DNA of 64,000 nucleotides, taken from NCBI RefSeq assembly GCF_901709675.1, contig NC_051101.1, positions 3,719,501 to 3,783,500 of the forward strand, written 5' to 3'. The notes under the pieces were generated by a model that was not told the origin of the DNA, did no database searches, and worked only from the letters and a program-made list of their open reading frames with translations. The translations under genes and the position numbers were made by a program. Below, piece after piece: positions 1 to 12,640 of this stretch. This DNA is from Syngnathus acus. Lineage: Eukaryota > Chordata > Actinopteri > Syngnathiformes > Syngnathidae. The stretch's first letter is position 1. Each line of letters begins with the position of its first letter.

Positions 1-2084
1 TCTAGCCAGGATGTTTGATGATCCATTCAAATGCGGCGAGAATGTTCCTTTCATGTTCCCACGTGCACGGGTCACCGGCAATATGTCCGACAACCCGAGA
101 AAATGTCGCATCGCGGCGCCGGGCTAATGAGGCCGGCGGTGATTCCGAGCCGTCGCGCACCGGGCGTGAAGGTCGCGACACGACGACAGGGAAGCTCCAG
201 AGCTCGCGCTCTCTCGACTTCGCTTCACTTGGTCTGCTCGCTGATTAATTAGCCTCATCGGGCTAATTGAAAGTCACCCGCCGCCACCGGCTTTCAGCTA
301 GCCTCCCCTGACGTGGCCTGGTGTGACGCTATTGTCTGCGTCGTTGTCGCTTTGTGTCAGAAAAAAACAGCAGGCCAGAAAAAAAATGCAATCAAAATAT
401 TGATTTAAAAAAAAATAAAAATAACGGCTGAACTGAAATTAATTGAATTGTAGAAATTTACAACGGGGAGACTTTGAGTTGGAAAAGTTTGATTCAGTCA
501 AGAAAAAAGGTAAACAATTACTCAGTTTTGAAACAAATTGTGAAAATTGGAGAATGTGGCAAACGTGATAAATGGTTCCTTTTATTATGAAATTACAATT
601 TAACGTGTCAGAAAAAAAATCATCTCTCAATTATTGCTATGGATGTTAGATGCTACTTTTTTCACACCAATATTCAAATGTACACTGATATTATTCACCG
701 ACACCACTTGTACATTTCGTAGATAAAATTTCCCCCAAAAATTCCATTATTCCATTATTATTAAATTCCAATTTCAATACAATTGCATGCAGTTGTATTG
801 AAGTTGTATAACATGCAGCTACTTCTGAAAGGCGCGTGAGTGTGTGTGTATGTGTGTGTGGGGGCGTTGTGCTTTAGTCAGTCAAGTGCAAACATTTTAG
901 CCTTAAGAGGGAGATCTGCCAGAGTCGGGCCACCATCCACGCCCACGCCATCTCCAGTGGCAGCCTCGACAGCAAACAAGCTCTTTCTTTGTACTTGTGC
1001 GCGTGCACATCAATCACACACGCACAAGGTCAGTCTGAATTCGTACACGTGGTGATGACGCGATCGCTCGCAGGCCGCTTGAAGCCGGTCCAAGCCGAGA
1101 GGCTAGGCTCATGTTGCTTGATGGGAGATGTCGGTGGTGTGTTCAATGGGTGTTGCATTTATGCAATATAAATTGAACAGCTAAATCCACATTCATCTCA
1201 AGGGACGGCCATTTTGTCACTTGTTGCCGAGTGAAATATAATTTCCAGTCAAATAGTCAAAATCAACCGAGGAATGAGTCGGCCCATTATTTGGGGGCGA
1301 AATTGTGTTTTTTTTTTGGTTGCGATTGGCTCCATCCATGTTGAAATGACACTAAATGACTTCCTTTCTGGGATTATTAAAATATGAGTGGTAGCAGCAT
1401 GTCATACATAACTAACTTAAGTAGTAATAACATGCCACTAGCAAGTCACATGGACTCAAAAAGTCATTTCATGGACATTTATTGGATCCAAGCTGGCCAG
1501 GGTCAAGTGTTGCCAACTTGATCCTTTTAGAAGGAAGCACGCAAACCTTCATTTCCGTGTGATTGAGGCATAAACATGTTGCTGCTCTGCTGAGGGGGTG
1601 CACGGCATAAGGAAAAAAAAACAAATAAATACAAGCAAAAATCTGTCACGGTGAGCGACAGGCAGCGAGTGGCGGGGCCCAACGCCTCTCCAACGCTCGT
1701 TGGGCATCGGTCGAATGAAAAGCAAAGAATCTTGACAGCGCTTTTTAGAATCGTCACGCTGCAAAACTCCCGAGAACGACGACAACAAAAGGCCGCGGAC
1801 GCAAATAGACGCGCTTGAAAGAGGGCCCACAGTCGCACTGTAGAAGGAAGGGGGCGGGCGGCAAAGTGATGGTAATGACACGGGACGTTTGATGGAACAA
1901 CTGAAACGAACAAACACACACTGGTGTGTACACAAACATGTACAATGCGCACCCCGGGCGCGTGTGGGCAACTTAAGTAAGGAGGAGCGGTGACAGCTCG
2001 GCCCCCATGGCGACGCCCACCGGCTGCCATTAAAGTCACTGATCTGTGACCTCAATGCCACTCTGCCACAAAAGCCTCGCCAGG

Positions 2085-2173
<89 letters not shown>

Positions 2174-3940
2174 GTGTGGGAATGTGGTCTGTATTGTCAG
2201 TTAGCATCAGCCTTAGCATTAGCATCAAGAGTCAAAGGCAGGATTAAAATCTCGTTTCTTTTCATTTTATTTGACCAATTTATTGGTAATTAGCTTTTAC
2301 AGCACATTTGCTAATTTTCAATAGTTTTTCTAAAATGTTTTGTTTCAGTTTTTAAGCTGATGTTTGAAGGGCCAAAATCAGTCGAATTAATGGTTGCGTC
2401 CCAATTTCTTATTGTTCAGTCAAACCGGCCCCAAGGGCTGATTCATTCCAACTTTCTTTCCACTTCCAACAATTCCTGAAGTCACTCAATCCTCCTCCTC
2501 ACTCATGCAAACACTTCTGTCAGACTTTTCAAAGTTGTTTTGCAAAGTGCCACATCTTGCTCATATCTCCATATCAATCTCCACCCTCGCATGCATTCAT
2601 CTGAAACCTTGACATGACTTTTCGTCGGAATAAATGCGCCGCTAAGAGGCTGCGTTCTGGCGCTTTGAGCTTTCCCACCTGCCCGCGAGGTCAGCGTGCT
2701 TTTAAAGGCTTCGGCCGACGCGTCCTGGAAGCTCTGAAAGCGATGATGAAGAGCAAATCAAACGGCGTCTCAGAAAAGGCCTCTGACGTGCAGGTTTCGC
2801 TGCCGTAATTATCAATATCTCGCTGACTTAAATGGATTCTCGTGTCGAGATTTACATCCAGGCTCCTGCCGCTCTAAGCGGTGCTGGGAAAAATAAATCC
2901 CAATCCTCTCTATGAATGCGTTTATGAGAGTGGCACTGCATGCAGAACTCAGTTATAGCGAGTCTATTCATTTCACAATAACAGGCGCTTGTTTGAGTGG
3001 AGGCATTTATTTGCCCCATATGACACTTGGTAGTGAATGTTTTACTCCCTAACTCCCTGCTTAGGTTCCCTCAATAATATATCTGACAATTGGCAAGTGC
3101 ACCGTACTACCGTAAATCACCAAAACGTTGCACCAGTTAAAATTAGGGTCATGCAAATCCAAAAGTTGATTTTGTACGAAAACAAGACTGCTGTAAAAAT
3201 GTGTGTAAGTATAATTATGATAACCCTAAAATGCCAATCTGTCAAAATAAAACTACATCTAATGATGAGTTAATGTATTCATATATGAAACTTGATCAGC
3301 AGGACGCAAGGTAATCCACGTTTTTTTTCTTTTTCGAAAAATACGTCAAATATAGAATTCCAACTACCGTCAACAGATTTACCTTTGCCGTTGTGTGCGC
3401 TTCCTATATGCTGACAGTAAAGCTTTCATGTAGATCATAAAATAATAGATGACAAACTCTGCCAAGGCAGCCTATTTTCCAGATGTTCATCCTATTCTTT
3501 TTTTGGGTGTCTTTTAATTACTTGGCGCTAAAGTGTAATGGCCTCATTCTTGGCCCGTGTTGCACGCCGCTGCTGAGTTTCAGCCGACCTCGCTCGTTTC
3601 TTGTGCAATCACACACACACAGTAGGAACATCAGCGCCACGGCACTGCTAAGAAATCATTAAAGTCTCTGTGTTGATACTGCTGCAATGGATTCTTTTGA
3701 AGACTGCACAGGAGCATATTTTGCACTCAGCACCTGGCATCAAAGTGTTATCCCCACGTCGGCCTGAGCTGTGCCAGAAACTCATTAAGACATCCCGCAA
3801 TGTACACATGAGCGACTTTGAATTGGTGGATTTATTCGCGAGAGAAGGAAGGTTGGGACGTCAATAGAGGATAGTATGTCGGTTAGAAATTCCAATACAG
3901 TCTGTTTCCTTTTTACTCTAAATCCTGCAAAGGTTATATG
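1..3940. other. Non-coding stretch, probably iglon5 intron 1 or upstream DNA
   Basis: No coding exon is recognised on either strand. The first 340 bases are CpG-rich and mixed with TAATTA-type homeodomain-like words; the remainder is AT-rich single-copy-looking DNA apart from the CA microsatellite. Short open frames here have no recognisable domain and no signal-peptide exon of iglon5 type was found. Assignment to intron 1 rests only on position upstream of iglon5 exon 2. Confidence 0.4.
2086..2170. repeat. (CA)n microsatellite, 85 bp
   Basis: Uninterrupted alternating AC dinucleotides, about 42 units. It creates an artificial Cys-Val open frame on the minus strand. A perfect repeat of this length is expected to be highly variable in length between individuals. 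Confidence 0.98.
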
Positions 3941-3944
3941 TTCA

Positions 3945-4070
3945 AAAACCATCAATCCCCCCAAAATTGAACAAAACAACACTAGAAAATTACCAGTAAT
4001 CGCAAAGGTACAGAAAATCTCCTCAAAGTTATTTAAAAATAAATTTACTGTAAACGTTGGACGCCACGCT
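3945..4070 (+). repeat. Outlying block of the degenerate ~40-bp minisatellite
   Basis: Short stretch with the same words as the larger blocks downstream (CCCCCCAAAATTGAACAAAA, then CTCCTCAAAGTTATTTAAAA). About three decayed units. It lies within a 141-codon open frame that is judged not to be a gene. Confidence 0.45.
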
Positions 4071-4599
4071 GATTTCAGTGTATCTGCAGTAAATAAAAAA
4101 TGCTATCGTACAAATTACGTCCTTGGCATTACACTTAAGTGGTTGTCTTCACTAAAATCCAAGCAAAGGCCAAATTGTTTACTCGTGTTGTGGGAGCAAA
4201 GCAGACTTGCGGGAGTTGTTGCGAATGTGTTCATCCTCGCTAATGTCAAACGTGCGTCGCTCCATGTTGCCGCGGCGGATTCAACAGCTGAAGGTATTTA
4301 ATGGTGTGGCAAATGAGCAGTAAAAGTGAGCCAAAGAGTGCAAAATGGAGGGAACCTTGGGACTTGCACTGGATCCGCGCCAGTAAGCATGTACTTCATG
4401 GCTCGTAAATCGTCTCTCAGAGCCTTTCTGTGAAGAGACTATTGATCGCCAAAAGACAAACGGGGCCTCCTCAGGTCTCGAGGAGACTTAATAACGTCAC
4501 TCACACTTTCGGAACGATCTGTTATCGCCGAGGGTGACATGATGGCTCAAGTGTCCTTCCTCCTCGTGGCCCGGCACATATTTTTTACTCAAGTTGTTG

Positions 4600-5130
4600 T
4601 ACAACTTAAATAGAGACCTTAAATCCCTCAAAAACTCCACAGTTAAAAATAAGAATAACCTAAATCTCCCCCAAAAGTTATACAAGTTGAAATAAGATGA
4701 GTAAGAACCCCTAAAAAGGTGATGAATAAAAAAACAAAAAGACAAACTTAAATCTCCCAAATATTGTGCAAATTGAAATTGAACTTAACCCGATCTAAAG
4801 TTGAAAAAGAACAACAAAAAAACTTTTGTAAATCTCCTAAAGGGTGAAAAAGAAACATAATTTAACCATAATTCTCTCCAAAGTTGCACAGATGAAAATT
4901 AAACAACTCTAAATACCCCAAAAGGTACACAAGTTAAATCGACACTAACATAAATCCTTCTAAAATCCTTCAAAATAAACATAAGATTACTTTAAATCCC
5001 CAACTCTGCCATAAATCCCCCCAAAGGTTGCATAGATAAAACGACGACAGTAAAAATCCCCGCATGGTTGCACAGCTAAAACAAGCACTGTAAATCCCCA
5101 TAAAGTTGCAATAAATCTCGCATCTGGTTT
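4600..5130 (+). repeat. Degenerate ~40-bp minisatellite, block 1
   Basis: About a dozen decayed tandem units with the approximate form 'AAATCCCCCAAAATTGCACA' followed by 'GTTAAAATAAGACTACCAT'. The conserved core is AAATC(C)n followed by AAAGTTG(C)ACA, then an A-rich half ending in a GACTA/ACAGTA-like word. Spacing between cores is roughly 38-48 bases. No open frame is kept. Confidence 0.7.
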
Positions 5131-5689
5131 GTGCACTATTGGCCTGATTCCCCACGCAATTTGTATTTTCATGATGCCGCTGTCAAGATTTCATAAATCT
5201 TCTTTAAGGCCCAATTGATCGCCCAAAATAGGGGCACCTTTGGTCTTGAGGAGACTTCATAACGTCACTCACACTTTAAGAAGTATCCTTCATCCCGTAG
5301 GAGTACACGCTGGGCCCTTAGCATGCAGGCCTCGGGAGGTGTGCGTAGGTTGGCAGGCAACGAGCAAGCGAGCGGCGGGCTTCTCATGAGACTCTCGCTA
5401 GTCTACAATGTCAGTCAGGCAGCCGGCGGGAATCAGCCAACGTGTCACGCGGGTTAAATGCTAGCGAGTGCGCCGTGTATATATCTCCCGCATCAGCTGT
5501 CACCAGGAGCCAGACACAGATACAGATTAAAGCAGCCATGCTCTCTTTATCCTAGCAAAAAGAAAAAAATCTTGGGTGGCGTTGGGAATCTGAAGGCTAC
5601 TTGAAATCGCTGTAGTTGGGATTTCCCAAGAGCCTGGCTCCACTGCTCTTCTTCCTGGATTCCCCAGCACAAATTTATGTCAAGGACCT
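5131..5689. other. Spacer between minisatellite blocks, with a duplicated ~65-bp segment
   Basis: No gene seen. Bases about 5213-5280 repeat 4440-4505: both read ATTGATCGCC..., then GAGGAGACTT and AACGTCACTCACACTTT. The copies are about 773 bases apart in the same orientation, so part of this block probably arose by segmental duplication together with the adjoining minisatellite. Confidence 0.6.
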
Positions 5690-6290
5690 TGTACAAATGA
5701 GACCACACCAATTGCACAGATTGTAATAAAACCTAATCTAAAATAAAATGACTGTGAATCCTCCAAAAAATCTTCCCAAAGTCTCAAAAAGTCTTCCACA
5801 AATTCCCCAGAGTTGCGTATGTTGAAATGCGACAAACGTCAAACCTTAAACAGCAAGAAGATGACCAATAATCCCCCAAAATTGCTCAGTGTAAAAATTA
5901 GTCTGCTGCAAATCCCTCAAAAGTAATGTGGTATAAAAATGAGTCCGATGTAAATCCTTGAAAATGTATTGAATTTAAAATTTGAATAGTGTAAATCTCC
6001 AAAAGGATATAAAATGATGCCCTCAAAAATTGCGCAGATTAAAATTAGATTACCAGTTGCCCATTTTGAAATAAGACAACTTTAACCACCCTAAAAGTCA
6101 CCCAAGTTGAAATACGACCAACACAAATAATTTGAAAGTTGCTAAATTAAAAAACGGATTAAAAAGGACTACCATAAAACCACCCAAAATTGTTAAAATA
6201 AATCGACCGTAAAGCCCTAAAACAATTGTGAAGGGAAAAGCATAAAAATCCCCGAATAGTGACACAGCTAAAATAAATCCCGCAGCTTCC
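5690..6290 (+). repeat. Degenerate ~40-bp minisatellite, block 2
   Basis: Same unit type as block 1, with cores such as AATCCCCCAAAATTGCTCAG and AAATCCCTCAAAAGTAATG spaced about 40-50 bases apart. Units are strongly diverged from each other, so the array is old. Confidence 0.68.
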
Positions 6291-6989
6291 TCCCGCTGTC
6301 CCTTGCGACGCATATTTACATGACGGAGCTGTCGGCTGTTCTTGGAAAGGTTAGCGACTGGCCAGAAAAAGTCTTTTCATATGCCGCGCCGCTGCGACTT
6401 CCCGCCGTTCCGTCTTCCATCTTGGCCGTAAATTGGCCCTTCGGCGCCAGGATGTGATTGCCTCGCATTTTGGTGTCTCACCAGAGAAGGTTAGCCGACG
6501 CCAGGTGGCTCGCGAGCTTATAATGATCAGAAACAACCCGTCATTTGGCCCAAGTGTTTTATTGAGTTCTCAAACCGGCAAGCTGTGTCGTAACGAGCGA
6601 ACGGCAGGATAATGTTTACCTCGCGTATGCCGCAAAACGGCGAGACCCGATGAAATCGGCACATTCTCTGCGCCGGTTCCCTTTGGACGTGGCACAAGTA
6701 TACTTATCCTGCTTCCCTCTGAGGAGATAAGTGCTTATGAAATGATTACAAGAAAAAGGCTAAGGAATTGTCTTGCTATCAGGCTGCGAGCAGAAACCCG
6801 TGGGAAGAGATGGATGCGGCTGCACACGCCGCAGACAATGGCGGTAGCGATTGCAGCTGCGGGTGGACGGAGGATTCAGTTATCCAGCAGAGGCTAGAGG
6901 TCACTGTGGCGGAAGGGGGGGGGGCGTGATTTATGTTAACATTGGACACACAAGCACCCCCAGCAAACGACTGACTCACGAGATGATTG

Positions 6990-7345
6990 ACGCCAAAATC
7001 TGGCTCAGGTTGAAATCAATTTACATAGAATCCCCCAGCAGTAAAAATAAGAGTACTATACCACAAATCTCGCAAAAGTTGCACAATTAATAATATGACT
7101 ACCATAAATACCCAAATCTTGCTCATGTTAAAATAATTCTACAGACAGTCCCCGCAAAATTGCAAAGGCCCACAAAAGTTGCATGCTTAAAATGAGCAAT
7201 TATGTAAATACACTTTTTTTTTTTTTGCTTATGTCAAAATAATTCTACAGAAAATCCCCCCAAAATTGCAAAGGTCATAATAAGACAACTAAATCCCCAC
7301 AAAATTGCACAGTTAATTACCATAACTACCATTACCATAACTACT
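6990..7345 (+). repeat. Degenerate ~40-bp minisatellite, block 3
   Basis: Further units (cores CACAAATCTCGCAAAAGTTG and AATCCCCCCAAAATTGCAAA). Two units share the longer string TTAAAATAATTCTACAGA near 7128 and 7235, about 110 bases apart, suggesting that higher-order duplication occurred within the array. Confidence 0.66.
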
Positions 7346-9043
7346 AAAATAATTCGATGAAAAGTCTACGCTCCCGAAAAGGCCATGAACATTTTCGAAT
7401 CAGTTACGGTAGTGGCTAGGCGCTGAACTGGATGCTGATGCTGCAGATTCCTGCCACGTCCATTGCGATTTCACGCTGCCAATTAGACCTCTAATGCCCT
7501 CCGACGGCCTTTTAAAGACTCATTTGATTTCCATCTTGGACTACAAGCTCTCCACTTCACCTGCCAGTCCTCCTGCTTGGTGTCCATGAACCTCTCTCTC
7601 TTTCGCTCATCCTTTCTTCCCGAGCTTCCTTTTCCTCGTGCCAGCTGTGTGATGAGCTGGTGGGGGGGTGGGGGGTTGATAAGCGGTGGTCAGCTGCTCT
7701 CCAGATGGCAGCCCCCTGAGCAGCGGCAGCTGCCTTCGAGGGAGCGCGAGTGCGGACGGGCGGGCGGGCAAGCAAGCGAGGGTGTCCAATGTGCCGGTGG
7801 AGTGCTGCGAGGATTACGGTGGTGTTGCATTTCCAGGTTAGAAAGGGCCAATGAAGGCGCAAGGGGGGTCATAGGCACTCCTTCAGGTTATGCAACAAAC
7901 ACATAATGACACCCTCCCACTGTTGAGGACATGCTTGGCATATGATGCAAGTGTGATTTCTTCCTTCTGCAAAGCTGAATATAAGATGAGCGTCCTTTTG
8001 TTTTCTGCTCAGTCACGGTCTTGGCTGATCACTGTGGGAAGAGGCAGTTGGGAGGTCGGGGCGGGCCGTGGTTTTGGGAACACTAAGTCAAAAGATGAAT
8101 CCTCAGCTCATTTGGTCTCATGTCGAGGTGAATGATTCAATATGGAAGCCGCATCGTCATCGAGCAGCCCAGGCATATTTTCATAGCACTTCATTTTATT
8201 TCAAGGTCTTGAAACACAAATCGTGAAAATCTGTGTATAATTGATGCCCATTGAAATGGATCATGACTTTTTTAATTTTATTTTATGCTTAATATACTTT
8301 TCAAAATGAATCAGCCGAATAGTCGTTGCTTTCCTCCAGCATCCTTCACTTCAACTGTTTTCTCTGAGTTTTGACGGGAATGGTGAGTCGCTATGGCTAT
8401 TCTCCCAAGTATATGGAGATTGGACAACAAGCGGCGCATGATAATCAGGAGACGGTTCAATTAGCACGGCTTTATGGCACCCGACGTTGATTACCTCAGA
8501 CAGGCCGGCGAGTCCCATCTTTTTTCCGCTGATTAAAAGTAAGACGAGGGAGGAGCGCGGCACGCTCGGCATCGACAGCTTTTCTAATTCCGAAGGACGA
8601 GCAAGGTCACCGGCCGGCTTCCGCTGGCTGCTAATTGGATGGAAATGTAAACACAAGATGGGGGAAGTGGAACTTGATTGGGCGGGAAGATGGCGGCGGT
8701 ATCACTTGTGTGTCCTCATAAATGACATCATCACCTTCACTTGAAGTTTTATCGCCACGCTTAGCAAAGTAATTACATTTTATAAAAAAAAAAAATGGGT
8801 TTGTGGTTTGTTCTCAAAATAGTGTTTGACCACCAGTTGCTTGCTTTCGGGACTATAATCCGTCCCCGATGGAAGTAGACAGCGACGTTTGTTGAGTGTA
8901 TGCTCGGACTGTTTGTATTTCGTCAGATCCTGAGTGACAAGATGGTGGGCGGCGGCTAACACGTGTTGACATCAGAGCCTAAGAGAATTCTCGCCGCCTC
9001 GCTAAATACAACCGTGACGGACACTTTTGACGTGAACGGAGGC

Positions 9044-9083
<40 letters not shown>

Positions 9084-12000
9084 CCCCCTCCCCTCCCCAA
9101 CTTCTTATTCTGTCACCACTGACCTTCAATAACCAAAAGAGGCTTCTGCAAATTTGATTTGATTTCAACTAAAGACAAATTTAGACTTTCAAATTGGGTT
9201 TTAGGTTTCAAGTCAGGATTCGGGTTTCAATCAAGTTTTCAAATGTCGATTTCAAAATCGGATATCAAGGCAGGAAATGAGCTAACATGAATAGGGTTAC
9301 GTGTTGTCCAATGATAGGAGGACTCGGTCGAGGTCTCTGAGGCCCTGAAGTGTCAACCTGGGCTGCTGCTGAGCGAGCATCTGAGGGCAGCGTGTGCGCA
9401 CCTCCGTGTTTGTGTGTGTGCTGTGTAGGTGTCGTGAAGAGCGGCTCGAGATGATAGCGAACAATGGCGAGACGTAAATGTATGCAATGTGGGCGCGATT
9501 CTCTGTGTGTGTGTCTTTTTTTTTTCCCACCATAGAAAGGCACCATGAATTACCTCGGTGAGTGCAGGGTGGCCTTGGAGGTCTGCTAACCTTTAAAAGC
9601 TTTTCCATTGGCCTTGTGTTGCTTGAGTCACAGTTTACAGATTACGAAATCTAGTGATTACTAAACTGAGGTTACGGATGGGTGGATTACTTTTCAAAAT
9701 CTGTTTTTCTTCCGTAGCAGTGACTAATAGCAATCAGTTTGGAAGGAATGGATGGTTGGCCACCGCACAGGAAAGTTAGATTCCCATTGAAACTCTGTCA
9801 CCTCCCTCCATCCCTCCCTTCCGCCCTCCCCCCCTCCTCTATTGATCCCACCATCTCATCAGGCATGTTCCCTTGAAGATGCAATTGCCCCCACACATCA
9901 ACACGGCCAGCGCGAGCACTTTGTTCTACGCAGCCGTGCAGTGCACCGTGTCATTGATCGAGCCCATGGTCCCGCCTTCCCCTTCGCTTTGCTCCGCTCG
10001 GGCCTTCAATCCCCTTCGTTCTGCCCCGCCGCCATCGCCGTCCCTGCGGGCAGCAGACAGTCCAGGCTCCCCCACCGCGCGGCAGACTGCGCGCCTTCTC
10101 CGCCCCTTCTCCGCCCCACACGCGTTGCATCGTCAAACTTAGTCGGTAATATCGTTGCCGATCCTGACACAGACGTAACAAGGAGATTTGAATTAGCGGT
10201 TATCTGGATGTTTTTTTTTTTGCAATCAATTTAAAGTATGGCCATATGTTAAAATAGATGACCACATTAAATTAGACAAAATATGTCACCTCAGTCTGCC
10301 AACAGTAAAAACTATTTAAGTGCTGATTTCATTTCGTCGCAGTAATGCCGCCATTGGCTCACTGGCGAAGCATTAAACAGGATTTGGGCTTTGAAATGGG
10401 CCGGCCCCGAAAGAAGCCATATCACCAATCAAACAACCCACCGGCCTGCCGCCGCCGTACAATTGGATCAGGTTGACGCATTCCCATGCAAGGACTTTTA
10501 AATAATAAACAGCTCTTCTTTTGCTGCATCCTCCTTTGTGAGTGTGTGTCTCTCTCACACATTCATTCATAAGGTCTCCATACGAAAAAGAAATACCACC
10601 CTCACGCACACTTATCCAAGTCAAGCAATGCGGCAGCGTTTTTTTTTTCCTGCACCCCCCCACCCTTGCTCTCTCTCAATCCCCTCCTATACAAGAGTGT
10701 TTCCATGGCAACAAGCTCTATTTTCTGGCATTCACATTTACAAATAAAAGTTACAGGAAGTATGCGCGGCCTCGAGGAGTGTGGGGTTGGCTTGCCTCGA
10801 TGTCAAGATGCCAGATTGAGAGGATGCGGGTGGGGGTGTGGGTCCGTTCTCTGTGGTGACGCCACACTGGCATGATGAAAGCGCCCGCTGCCAGCGTCAT
10901 GCAAATGGAGCCTTGGTGGATGGAGGTTGTTCTTTGTTGGCCGGACATGTCGGTCAAGTGCACTCGCAGATAAGTGGCTGTTTTCTGGCCTTCCCTTTAA
11001 AATTATCATATTCAGTACCAGCATGTCTGGAATTTCCATTCCCCGAACCAGCCATCTTGATGGCACTGGTCAAGGCTGTCTAAATGGGGTGAGTCACATC
11101 CTCAGTGATAAACCTGACAAGAGATGAAGCCATATTCAAATGTCACATCATGTGATCAAAATCAGACTCATGCAAAGAAAACTTCTTTTGCACTTTAAAC
11201 AGCCGCACTTTCTAAAATTAAACAGCTACCAAAATAAAATTGACCTCATGCTAGAATGGAAAAAAAACAAAACTTAAAATTTCAAACAACACCAACCAAT
11301 TTCATTTTTTACTTCGGTTTTACTTAAGCAGCATTCGACTTTACTTTTTCACAAAGACTTGACAAAATGTATTCAAAATACCAAAAATATTTTTGCACAT
11401 TAGAAATTAAATAGCATTTTGGGTGTTTATTAAAAAACAACAACAACAGTAGAGAAGGTAAATGGATGAAACAATAATGCTAAAAGAAATCCCAGATGCA
11501 GTCACCGAAAGCACTAAATGCAAATAGTAATACCAAAGGTGTGAAATGTACAAGGCTTTCATTCGAATATGGGCGGCCATTATGGTTGGGCGCGCGTGGC
11601 CTTAAGGCGACATTCTCGGATAGCTCAGCTGCGGCATCTGCGAGCAAGCCCCGGGCCATTTTCACACTTTCTAACAACACTTCAATGCTATATTAACGCA
11701 TTTCTCCTCATTGGGATTCTCGCTCGGCATTCTCTCTGGTCGCCTGGGATCGCTATCTGGAGGAGTCTGGAGGAGAGCGTGATTCCCGTGGCAAGCATCT
11801 TTTATGCGAAGCTGCTTTTCCTTCCCCTCCGTTTTCTCGCCTATTCCTTTTTCCCGCGATCCGCTCTGACTGACACATGACAAGCAGCATCGTCTGGCAT
11901 GGAGCTTGAGAGGGTGTGTCCCCCCCCCCCCCCCTTTCACTATATGATCTCGGTGGATTTACACATTTGCAAACACATCTGCTGGCAAGTGTGAGAGCTG

Positions 12001-12099
12001 AGATGTTTGTGAAGGCTGAGCGCTAGCATGCGTTCTCAAGACCATGGTGTAGAATATGTTTCCTGGTTTAGAATGTCTGCTGGCCAAGCGTGATAACTA
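7346..12099. other. Non-coding stretch, no gene recognised
   Basis: No exon with recognisable protein similarity. It contains a GA microsatellite near 9.05 kb, C/T-rich stretches at 9.8-10.1 kb that give long but low-complexity open frames, and a poly-C run at about 11917-11934. It probably belongs to iglon5 intron 1 or upstream DNA. Confidence 0.4.
9046..9081. repeat. (GA)n microsatellite
   Basis: About 35 bases of alternating GA, producing overlapping Arg-Glu and Leu-Ser open frames on opposite strands that are artefacts of the repeat. Confidence 0.95.
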
Positions 12100-12640
12100 T
12101 ATTTACACTAGGAATCATCGATAATCTAGTGGTTCATGTATTTACATAGCTCACTTGTAGTTCGATTACCTGCCAAACAGCCCAGGGATGTCGCGACATA
12201 TTTGCTGTCGCGCTATGCTAGTATACTAAATAGCTGACTCGTATATTTATATAATGTAGGGGTTCATATAGCTGACTTTTTGTTTAATTGACTGCTGACC
12301 AGTCAAGAGGTGTCTCTATGTATTTAATGTTGGCACTGTGGGTCATTGATAGTATAGTGGTGTCCTGAGGCAACCTTTAGCTACCTACCTAGACTGATGA
12401 TTAGTAAAGGAATGAGTCATTATTAAACTTGTTCACGTAGCTGCCTTTCTTATATACTACAATATGGATCATTGTTAGTGTAGTGGTTACACTGCGGATC
12501 AAAGCTAGGGTCGTGGTTGACAACGCCGACTTTTTAGTTCAGCGAGCGCAGTCCAGGGTTGTCTCTCGATATGAGCTAGCAAGTGTGAGCTGTGACACAA
12601 TGAGTCATGACAGTGTAGTGCTACACACAGCTAAGTGAGC
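12100..12640 (+). repeat. Degenerate tandem array, spacing ~110-130 bp
   Basis: Recurring words appear in the same order about five times: GG(A/G)TCATTGATAGT(A/G)TAGTGGT, then TAGCTGACTTTTAGTTC-like, then CAGTCCAGGGTTGTCTCTC-like. Clear starts lie near 12110, 12340, 12468 and 12600. The last full unit, 12465-12575, is the best preserved. The units are too diverged for an exact period by eye. Confidence 0.55.

Noticed and set aside
1527-2169. Two long minus-strand open frames (170 and 206 codons)
   Set aside because: One is a Cys-Val run from the CA repeat; neither shows a domain, splice context or sensible composition.
3876-4301. 141-codon plus-strand open frame
   Set aside because: Runs through degenerate minisatellite DNA; no family resemblance.
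9842-10234. 130-codon plus-strand open frame
   Set aside because: C-rich low-complexity sequence; overlapping frames on both strands are also open, so lack of stops is compositional.
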